DNA of 64,000 bases, taken from Ciona savignyi. Taxonomy: Eukaryota > Chordata > Ascidiacea > Phlebobranchia > Cionidae. Made by a program: the position numbers and the translations under genes. Below the pieces are notes generated by a model. The model did not search any database. It saw only the letters and a list, made by a program, of their open reading frames with translations, and was not told the origin of the DNA. The stretch spans positions 68,228 to 132,227 of the forward strand of contig CH002090.1 of NCBI GenBank assembly GCA_000149265.1. Direction: 5' to 3'. Shown here one piece after another: positions 11,723-22,300 of the stretch. Numbering within the stretch: position 1 is the first letter of the stretch; the number at the start of each line of letters is the position of its first letter.

Positions 11723-13914
11723 ACATAAAAAAGGCACAAAACATTTCCGGTGCGTGCTACAGTGTGTCAGTTGCATAACTTAAGGTTATAAACGCGTGCA
11801 TACACTAGCCTACTACCACATAAGTAGAATAATGTGATCTTGGTTTACTTTTAAGCCTTGATTTACTTAATCTTTAAATTGTTCATGTACTGGAGGCAAT
11901 TCTATGAACGCTACCTTTCAAATTTTTAAAATTTATTACTTATAAATTTTTGCTAAATTTTTATACATTTTTTTAAATTTGTATAACAATATATGTTCAA
12001 TATGTTTAACTTTATAATACATACGATGCAATGTTTAACAAACCAATTACTCATCGATATAATATTAAAGAAATTACCATTATAACTGCAAAAAGCTTTA
12101 AATGTCTAGCTAGTACCAGGAAATAACATAACACCTCTAAATAAATTGGTTGATACAAAAATGACACCAGTCAATTCGTTTCTGCTTATTTCAAACCTTT
12201 TTCAATTTGGTAGATAGTATGCTACATTTTTTAGTCAACAGCCCATTTAATGGGTTATGTAAAACGTCCTCTAACTGCATTGCCAAAGGACACAGCTACA
12301 AAAATAGTTCCAATTAATCACCTTTCATATGACATTGCGACGCGCAACAAACGCTATCTCTTAGGCACTGTCAAAAGAATTAAAACAATTCGTAAGGTAA
12401 TCGATTGTGTTCCCCAAGAACTTGCCACACGGTTTAAAAAAGTTAAACGTTTAGAAACGTATCTAATTACAGACACATTACAATAGCCTTGGTACATGGA
12501 CAAAAATGTATTGTTTGATTTTTTGTACGTTTGTTGTGTTTACTGTTGCACTTGAGCTAATGTTAATTTTAACTATTTCTCTCCTACAAGTAATATGTCA
12601 TATTTGCAAGTATTAGAAAACGCCATTTGGTTTGTGCTTTATTATTCAGTCGTGTGCCAAATGGTTTACAAATATTACCTTTAAGATTTTTGAAGTCAGC
12701 TATTCTGCAAGTGAGGTTGGTAACCTGCTTTCTACTTCGTCACTTGATGGGGTTAATGCGTACAAGTTACGTCATGTGACGCAATTACAAAGTTTAGTTT
12801 ATTTTTTGGATCACACTTTCTTCTGTTTTGTCAGTAAGGTGGTTGCTATAACTTGGAAAATAACCCCAGCGAAAGGGGGCATGCTTATCTTATCATAATG
12901 ATTTTTATAAATGCCTCATCACGCATTAAACATATATTGTTATTTTCCTATTTTATATACTTTTATTTTTATTTCTATTTTTGAATAAAATTTTACATAC
13001 CCTTATTTTTAAGAACCAGTTTTTAATAAATTAAATTTACTGTGAACTTGAAATTGTATTAAAAAGCAAAGAGGCGCAATAAAGCATAAATTCAAAAAAT
13101 TGTATCCTGGATCAATGCTTGATTTTTTCTTATTTCCTGACAGCAAATACATACCATAATCTGAATCTTTGGTTCAGTTGTTAAAAGGATACATTATCAG
13201 TCATATTTTCCAATTGTTTTGGGGTAAAATTAAGCTATTAATTCAAACTGAAGATTTTCTGAAGCTGCCTCAATTCTTTTTTAATCGGTTATTGTTAATA
13301 CCTCCCAAATCGCTTGGTTGCTCTTCGGTTATCTCTTAAGTATAGATTTTAAGTTGTTTATATAATAATAAAAAGATTCTTATAATGTTGACTTATACAT
13401 ACATTATGATAATACGCAAAATTTTAAACATTAAATAAATTTTGTTTTTTGAACTGGCGTTTCGCGTACGTCCGAGTTGATCACATGATCGGTACGTCAC
13501 ACCCGAAATGCTGTTTTTTTTCTAACCCCGAAGCCATGTTTTATCGCGTGTTTTGTCCAAATCGGTTTTAATAAATAAGAAATATAAGATGTGTCTAATA
13601 AAGAGCTATTAATAAAGGACTTTTAATGATATATGTCGGTAACCCCGCGCTTTAAAATTTTAATTGCAATCTATTGCACGTAACGATAGCCATAAGACCA
13701 ATAGAACAGTACATGGCTCGACAACTTACTTTAAGATTGATGTAATAATATTTGCCACTTCGCGTACCAACCATTGTTACGTACGGTTAGCATAATCAAC
13801 TACATAATTTGAATATTATAAAGCAGTCCAGGGAAAATTTATTGCATTCATTTTATTAGATATATTTATTACATATATTCACAGTTTGAGTTTTTTTGCG
13901 TGTGGGTCAAATCT
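11723..13914. other. Gene-free AT-rich region
   Basis: Nothing convincing apart from the degenerate SINE at 12190-12300. The open frames at 12250-12486 and 12632-12898 lack protein-like features. Confidence 0.6.
12190..12300 (-). mobile_element. Very degenerate long SINE fragment
   Basis: TTTCAATTTGGTAGA..CCATTTAATGGG..GCATTGCCAAAGGACACAGC follows the family's reverse middle. It probably underlies the open frame here. Confidence 0.45.
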
Positions 13915-14020
13915 TTTTTGGTATTGATCCAAGTTTTGGACTCGTCACTAGGACCGTTATTTTATTTTTTTTTTATAAAAGTCGGTATATGTAGGCCTAT
14001 CGGCCGCGTCTCGTGGCGTG
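13915..14020 (-). mobile_element. Short SINE, head lost
   Basis: GACTCGTCACTAGGACCGTT and GTCGGTATATGTAGG are kept; the head is replaced from 14008. Confidence 0.7.
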
Positions 14021-14029
14021 TCATGAAAA

Positions 14030-14610
14030 AACTATGGCGTGCCAATTGTGGCCTGTAATTTTTATTTCGTGAGCATTTTTAATCTGCGATGCTCATGTAG
14101 CGCGCCGTAGATATTTTTTCGTGATATGCCCCTTTCTTGCAATTGTCAAACCTACTTAAATGATTAATTACACCGTAATTTTTTTCGTTGGTCGTGACAA
14201 CCTATGACATGTTAAAAATGCACTCATTTTGGCGATGTTAAGTTAATGTTACCTGCAAATACCTTAAACAAATCCTTATTTTGCAGAAAGCTAATATATT
14301 GTACCGTTCATAATATGTTTTTTCGTGTGGCTGATAAGAAAAAATGTTAGTCCCTAATTTGAAAAAATAGTAAACTTCATAATCAGTTATTTTTTCCTAA
14401 ATGGGTCTGTCGCGTCATGTCTAGTAAGCGTGCGTCTGTTTCGTGAGTGTTATTTCTCCTTTTCTTGTATTGTCAAAAATTTATGATTTATGTCACCGTC
14501 GCTTTACATGTCAAAGCGGTTTTTTATATAATTTTTTCGGGGTTTCGTGACAAATTAAAAACACACTGACCGATTTCGGAGAACGGGAGACATATTGCGG
14601 TGTCTGTGTT
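14030..14610. repeat. Two diverged copies of an unnamed repeat
   Basis: TTTCGTGAG..., CCTTTTCTTG.ATTGTCAAA... and CGTGACAA.. recur in the same order near 14065-14240 and 14440-14600. No coding signal is seen. Confidence 0.5.
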
Positions 14611-14689
14611 TTTGCATTAAATATTACAGGCGTGAGATGTCCAGCATGTTACATAGGAAGCTAAAGAATTTAAATGAAACTTTAATTAC

Positions 14690-14782
14690 AGTCGTGTGCT
14701 GACCAAATGGTTAACGCGACGGTTACATAACCCAACTATATAAAACACGGTAGACAAACCAACATGGGCTCGAATAACCTTA
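14690..14782 (+). mobile_element. Short SINE, diverged
   Basis: Adjoins a lone copy of the ~335-bp repeat unit. Confidence 0.78.
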
Positions 14783-15240
14783 AAAATAAAACTTTACAAA
14801 TTGTTAGATAACATGGCCTAGATGGATCGAATTTTTTACCCATTTTTTTATATACATAGCATCAGATTATTGACATAATGTTGTGTTCAATACAAGAAAG
14901 TAGGTTATTAAGATGAAAAAATATCTTTGAAAACATTTAAAAGTAAACTGGGCTGTTAACTGAATTAATGATGCATTCAGTATTCCTCATTTATTCGACT
15001 GTGTTTTCGAAAACTTTAAAAGAATTCCTTGTATCTGTCCCTTGGCTATCCTACTTTAACATATGATATAGTTCTTTATCGGCATTTTAAAAATATAGAC
15101 TGTTTTATAAATACCCCTCTTTTTAGACTCAAATTTTTCTCTTTGATATCAATATTTGTTTTAATCCTGATTGTGTATGCAATCTCAACCAGACATCTTT
15201 CAGAAGGCGGTGTCGTATTAAATTAAACTTTCACGAATTA

Positions 15241-15527
15241 GAATAGGATATTCATGTTTATCCCCGTGAATGGGAAAACCAAGGGGGTTAACACACGGGC
15301 AATCGTCAAACCACCTCGCGCCCATTGTCGGGTTACCAGAGCTATTGCAGTGTGTTGTATATGATATACACGTTTCTGCAATTTGGTAGACCCAATAATC
15401 TGCTGGGTTCAGGCAATGTACGTAAAGTGCGTTACCCAAGGACACAACCTACTAGCTAGCGACCAGTTTCGCACCTACAACCTTTCGATTGACAGGCGAC
15501 ACACTTAACCGCTAGACTAACCGGCCG
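15241..15527 (-). mobile_element. Long SINE, near full length
   Basis: Tail to head are intact, in the intergenic region between the FAS-like and RIPK-like genes. Confidence 0.92.
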
Positions 15528-15781
15528 TTTAAATTGTTTTACAACATGATACCAAGACGAACAATAAGGATGCGAGGCCGCCATACCAACATTTGGAACT
15601 TTTTTAAACAAAGGCCTTGCAACCCAGTATTACAGTCATAAGCTTCGCGCAGAGAAAATGAATAAAAAACGAAGTAAAAACCATATGCGTTCTTTTTCGC
15701 TTCATAGGGTAACCGTGAATAACATAAATTTTACAGTAATAACTATTATGCATTTTAGCTACAAGCTATTTAATAAAACAG

Positions 15782-16320
15782 TCTAATTGTTGATATATGG
15801 TATAGAGTTAGAAATGTGTTAAAGAGTTAGAAATGTGTCAAATTATTGAAATAATTGTCTATACATATTTACACTCTTAATGTTAAGTAATAAGCAAGGC
15901 TTTAGCAATGGTATAAGATTATTGCCTTCGTTTTCAAATTGTTAATATTGTTGAAATGATTGCTTATACATATTCACACTCTTATGGTAAATAAAAAGCA
16001 ACGGTAAGATTATTGCCGTCGTGTTTAACTTGTGTGAATTTAAAAATAATGTCCCAGTCGTTCTGGCATGTTGTGGTGTGATCGCCCTTCTGAAAAACTG
16101 CAAATTGATTTGAACTTAGTGGACGAGTAAGAATATTGTAAGATGTGCGTGTAAGAATATGGTAAGATTGTAAGAATATTGTAAGATTGTAAAAATATTG
16201 TAAGATGTGCGTGTAAGAATATGGTAAGATTGTAAGAATATTGTAAGATTGTAAAAATATTGTAAGATTGTAGGAATATTGTAAGATGGGCGTGTAAGAA
16301 TATTGTAAGCCGTCGTGTTT
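15782..16320. repeat. Tandem duplication and GTAAGAATATT-type minisatellite
   Basis: 15845-15935 and 15948-16035 are diverged copies of one ~100-bp unit (CTATACATATTTACACTCTTA and CTTATACATATTCACACTCTTA). From 16128 to 16312, short units GTAAGAATATTGTAAGATT repeat, with a ~62-bp higher-order unit marked by GTGCGTGTAAGAATATGG. Confidence 0.85.
16040..16125 (-). pseudogene. Downstream copy of the start of the last sushi-gene exon
   Basis: This stretch repeats the beginning of exon 16 (16571 downward), including the acceptor-like CAG and a GDH(T)TTC core, but it lies beyond the stop at 16341 and lacks the rest of the exon. Flanking sequence (CAAATTGATTTGAAC versus CAAATTAAACTGAAC on the plus strand) is copied too, so a genomic duplication is more likely than retroposition. 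It could be a decayed alternative terminal exon. Confidence 0.5.
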
Positions 16321-16340
16321 AAACGGGTACGAATATAAGT

Positions 16341-19300
16341 TCAACATGCTGAGTAAGCTTCTCCAAGATCGCACGGTCGTTCATAAACACCCTGTGCCAC
16401 CAATTCTCGCAGTAGGTGGGCGAGAGCGTGGCGACAGGCGACCTTTCGAGTCAGGTAATCGTTGCATGTGAATAGGGTAGCAATTCGGGAATCGGTGCAA
16501 GTGCAGTCGTAGTTGAAGAAAATAAAGTCGCAGTCGCTCTCGCATGTTATCGTGTGATCACCGTACTTAATCTGCAAATTAAACTGAACTAAGTGGGCGT
16601 GATTTAAATAGGATAGGATATTCATGTTTTATTCCCGTGAATTGGAAAACGAAGTAATTGTTTAACAGACGATTTCCTCGCGCCCACCGTCGGGTTACCA
16701 GAGCTATTTCAGTGTGTTGTGTATGATTCAGATGTTCCTTTAATATGGTAGAACCCATAATTTCACTGGGGTCAAGCACTTTCCATTAAGTTTCGAACCT
16801 GCAATCCTTCGGCTATAGATGTCAATCTTTCTGCTATTGGGTTATTAGACAGACTCATCAACCAAATATGACTATAAATTATTAGCTTGTAAAAGAATGT
16901 TTAGACAATTGGTCCAGAAAATTGTGTCGAAAACTATTTAGAAAATTGGTCCAGGAACTTGCCAAAGATACTTTGCTAGATGCGACGTATCTAATATTCT
17001 ACTACAGCACGAGCTCAATAGCCTACTATGAAATGCCTATATTTTTAACCGGGCTAAGGTTTGAACCCATGATGCTCGCCCCTTAGACCGTTTATTATAT
17101 AGTTAGTATATGTATCGGTCGCGTTAACCGTTGTGCCACACGACCGTACATAATATGCCTGAATTGATTAATTATAATACCTCCACGGGCTGTTTGTCAC
17201 CCCTCAAGCTAGCGACTTGCTGTTGCATGAGGTCCCACGTTAACTCGTACCGACAATTGTCTCCGCCTCGGCACCGGGCACACGTACAGGAAGGAAACGA
17301 ACCCAACCATCCCCCTGTCTCCGAACATGTTCTTGTGCTGGATCCCTTGCAATCAACATGAAATATTTTGGAATCAAAGGATACAAAGATATATTAGCTT
17401 TCCTTGGAATCAACTATTTATTTGTTTCAATTAAAAAAGTTGGCTGAAGTCTTAAGATTCGTTGTGTTAATAGCAATGTAAAGTTCTTGTTCTTGAAGTG
17501 TTAAATACGAAGTTAAGGTCGTGAAATTCAACGAATAAAAATGCTTAAAGGTAAAACATACTGCATTGATAATAATATCTCAATAGTCCTTTAAATCATT
17601 CTTTTATATACGAATTAAAACGGCAAAATGAGAGTCTTAGAGCAAATTATAGAAAACTTTTTTTCGGGCCTAGTTTCGAACCATAACAGGGTCGTTGCTA
17701 AGACCGTTTTTTGTATGTAAGTCGGTATATGTATCGGTCGCGTTAACCATTTGGCTGCACGAGGGTACAAACTATAGAAACCTAAGTAAAAACAACTAAA
17801 TAAAACGTACCAAACGGTCCTGGCGACGAGCCCACCACGGTTTCGAAACTTGACTCGGTAAAAAAATAAAACGCACGCTCGTGTGGTCGAAAGGTAAACG
17901 CGACCGATACATATTCCGAAATCTATACAAAGACTTTCCTTGTAACGAGCCCATCTTGGGTTCGAAACTTGGTTCGTTAAAAACGAACGCTGGAGTAAAA
18001 CCCATATAATTTCACATTAAATTAAGGAAAATTAGTTAATACCACCATAAAAACAAGTAGAGACATGAGACATTAAAAATATTCTTTAGTTGTGAAGCGT
18101 TGGTGTTTTTACGAACTTACTCCTTCATAGCCCGCTTCGCAGCCGAAAGTGCAGGTTCGACCAGCAAAATGACCATCCCTACACCCCCTGGACTGAACGT
18201 GGGAAGGAAGCGACTCTACAGGACAAACTGCAAAACAGCATCATATAGTATAGGTCTATATGGTCTTTAATGTTGGTTTAAGTTTACAATCTTTAAACTT
18301 GCTTAACATGTTTGTGGAGTAAATGTAATTAAGCTGTATGAGTAAATAGGCGGACACTTGTCGTTCGTAATGACACAGCATTTGACTTTAAAGGGTTGTT
18401 TTGCCCATTTTTGCCGCTTTCCGAAATATTACTAAAGGTCCCGTGTTCTGTTTTGATTGTGGAAAAAATATTACTAAGCTAAACAGTGATATAGAAGAAA
18501 TTACGTCGAACCTACCCTAACCGAACATACCCAAAAATGCAGCACACCCATATAATCGTAATAATTAGCCTATATAACTATACAAAACATTCTGTTCTGC
18601 ACGCTCAGAACGCTGTATACAAAAATGTTAATTAAATTGTGTTATTAAAAAAAATACATCTTTTATATTTTATTAGTGTAAAATGTTAGTCCGGACGGTT
18701 AGTCTGGCGGTTTAGTGCGTCGCCTTTCAATCGAAAGGTTGCAGATTCGAAACTAGTCGCTAGCTAGTCGGTTGTGTCATTGGGCAAATGCACTTTACGG
18801 ACATTGCCTGAACCCAGCCGATTAATGGGTTCTACCAAATTGAAGGAACGTGTCTATCATATACAACACACTGCAATAGCTCCATTAACCCGACGGTGGA
18901 CGCGAGGTGATCTGACGATTACCCGTGTATTAACCCCCTTGGTTTTCCCATTCACGGGGGTAAACATGAATATTCCATCTTTACACATAATTGTGTCTAT
19001 AGATTCAATTTTACATATTAGGGTTAGAATATGAAAGCTAGAATTGTGAAGTTAAAGAATGTGATAATCATGTTTATACCCAACCAGGGGGTTAACACAC
19101 GAACAATCTTCAAATCACCTCGTTTCCACCATCAGGCTACTGGAGCTATTGTAGCGTGTTGAGTTTCATTTACACATTTCTTCAATTTAGCAGAACCCAT
19201 TAATCTGTTGGTTTCAGGCAATCTCCGTTCAGTGTTTTGCCAAAGGACACAATCAACTACCTAGCTAATAGTTTTACATCTACAACCCTTCCCCTGAAAG

Positions 19301-22300
19301 AAAACGCACTAACACACTAAACTAATTTGTCGGACTGTAAAACGATCTTTGCTTTTAATTGTAAACCGGACTGTAGATTTAATTGTAACCGGACTGTATA
19401 GAACGTGCTGTGCTTTTAATTTTAACCACTGCAAACAACTAAATTTTTACAGAAATTATTTCAAATACAGCGTATATTTTTAATGCGAAACGGGGTCTAT
19501 AATACAAGATAAAAAACATACTTACCCCTATTGCAACCTTCCAGTTGATTATCCCATCGACCCCCAGTCCCACAAGATGTTACTTTTAATTTTGATTTAT
19601 AACCAGCTGAGCAGCTCATCAAACATGTTGTTCCGACTTCATAGTTGCCCAGTTTGTTTGCACTTGAATTGCATTTAACAGTTGAAACTCCGTCGTGGGT
19701 ATATTTGGGCGGAAAGCATTGCGGTTGTATTGTGGTCGACACTGTCGTTCCAACGGTTATTCCCTTTCTCATGTTTGCAGTTGAAGTCGTTCCTGACGAA
19801 TTACGGTCAGTATAGAAGACGAACATGATAAAAATGCCTTATTTTACGACGTTCAAGATAAATATTACAACTCTGTCTAACAAAGTACAGAATAGATATA
19901 TATCTCAAATTTGGCACTACGCCTCTTAGGTACACATTTTTACATTTTTTGGTATTCCCCTTGGCAAAAGGTAGGCATAGGTTATGCTTTATAGCCAAGG
20001 CGTAAACAAGGTCGTTTGCCTGTGAGCCTTTCTATTGTATGCAAGCCATAAAGTACGGTAGATGTATTAAAAACACTCCACCGGCGTTATTCGTGCTTAC
20101 TTACCTACTGTAGTGAATCGTTTAGTTGCATTTGGCGCTCGTGATTTTGCAACAAAAATTGCAGGATCGGAAGTGACTAAATATATATTTCTAGAATTAT
20201 TTAAGGTACAAACCAGAAACTAATGACACTAAGCAATATTCCATCCTACTTACCAACTGTGGGGAATTGATTTGTTGCATTTGGTCTTTGAGATTTTGTA
20301 AGAAAAATTGCAGGAAGAGGAGTAACTAAATTTACATTCGTAAAATTAGTTGGTGTACCAAACAAAATAGTAGTATTCTTACCTGAAATCGCTGACTTGT
20401 GGTTGAAAAAATAAAGCGCCAGTAGAGCAGCGCCTATCAGTGATACCACAATTGCGACTGCAACCAATACAATCTTCGTTCTTCTTGAACATTTGCAGCA
20501 CTTGACTAAAGATGTTTGTTGGTTTACTAAACACACAGTGGATATCGCCAATATCCAGTAGGTTATTGGGACCTTTAAACTCGAATAAACGATTACACAC
20601 TTCAATAGCTTCAATACCCCTACGTGTGCGCAGGGAAATCTCACAATTACAATTTGATGGCACTATAGGTATTCGCGAGGTAATCTGACGATTTCCCGTT
20701 TTAAACATAAATATCCTACCAAAATACCAAAATAACATTAACACACCATTTCTTGTGCTGTATCGCTCTTCAGGTATAAGTGGTTCCCTCCATGTAGGGC
20801 CACGAACAATCGGCCTCGCTGCCCTCAGCGTGTTCTCGGTAAGTTGGTTGTGAGGAGCGTCATCTATGTCAGCCGGAGAAGGCTGTCGCTGCAGCAAAGA
20901 TTCGACACTCGCGTACTCTCTTTCGCGCGCTTGAGAGTGGTGACACTCGCCATGACTAACATTATTTGAACCCGAATCCAAACTCAGACTTTCCGATTCT
21001 GACGTCAAAATATTTTGATCGGCTCTGTCGCTGTTCCTCATCGGTAATTTCGGGAATGTGGTATCCCTACCGTCACCGCACTGTTCATTCCATTCGTCCG
21101 AACTAATTCCGCCCACTTCCGAACCGTATCCCTCGCTTATGCTTCTTAACTGAATCATTCCTTTTGTACTTTCGTATGTAGTGGAACGCATAATGCCTTT
21201 GATTTGAGAAAAATCCATTCCGCCGGTTTCGGATATTTCGACTTCTGACGAACCGAATGTGTCACCCGTCATTGTCTTACGCTGTTAAATAAAAATTGGT
21301 CGTTAACTAAAAAAATATTCAGACAGTATTCCTCATTTATGCGACTTGACTGTGTTTTCGAATACAGTAAAAAAATTCCTCGCGCCTGCCCCTAGCTATC
21401 CTCTTTAAAAATATGATCTAATTCCCTATCGACCTTTAAAGAATATAGACCGTTTTACGTTTGCTGTTCATTTTTACGCTCCAAACTTGGCATGTTTAGT
21501 CATGTTTTTACAACGCTACAGGTCCCAGTATTTGGTCAAGTAGACTGTTCAGACATCGGCCTAAGAATCAAAGTGTATTTTGTTACTTACATAAGATCGA
21601 AAGCCAGTTTTAACCAAATTTACTGAGTTTTCAACGTGAGGAAGGAAAGATGTTTCGTATTCGTCAATGAACAAACTTCTCATATCTGAAATGAATCACT
21701 TTTATCTTTAGACAAGTACATGACATATATATACAAATGGCTAGGATAGTATATTTATGTTTATGCCCGTGAGTGTGAAAACAAAGGAGGTTAACACACG
21801 TGCAAGATCACATCGCGCCCGGCGTCGGGTTACCGGAGCTATTGCAGTATGTTGTGTATGATTCACATGTTCATTCAATTTACTAGAACCCATTCATTCA
21901 CTGGGTTCAGTCAATGTCCGCTAAGTGCCTTGCCCAAGGACACAACCGACTAGCTTGCGATCAGTCGAACCTGCTGGGAAGGCACTGCACTAAACCACCA
22001 GAATAGTCGGTCGGTGCCTCTACAAAACAACAAACAACTTATACGGCAAAAGTATACCTTTAAAATCAGGTCGATCAATTGGTTTTTCTTGAAAACATTG
22101 CGCCATAATAGAAACCATAAATATTGGAGCCGAGGGTGGAAGTAAGTCATCGTCTGGTCTTTCCCCTTTATCTCGCACCGCCAAAATTATCGCCTCTTGA
22201 AGAGCATCTGATTAAAATCGGGAATTGGTGATGGGGTGTTTATTCTACAAGTCTTCTATCATTGCATTCATAATAATCTCTTTTACTATTGGACGTGGTT

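Noticed and set aside
12250..12486. 78-codon open frame
   Set aside because: It overlaps a degenerate SINE and has no protein-like pattern.
17131..17361. 76-codon plus-strand open frame
   Set aside because: It is the shadow of sushi-gene exon 17345-17181 on the minus strand.
20379..21272. A separate 297-codon gene starting at Met 21272
   Set aside because: The frame reads through an intron at 20746 (including SINE sequence) and loses the transmembrane and sushi parts. The Met follows an acceptor in phase with the kinase exons. It is kept only as an alternative start.
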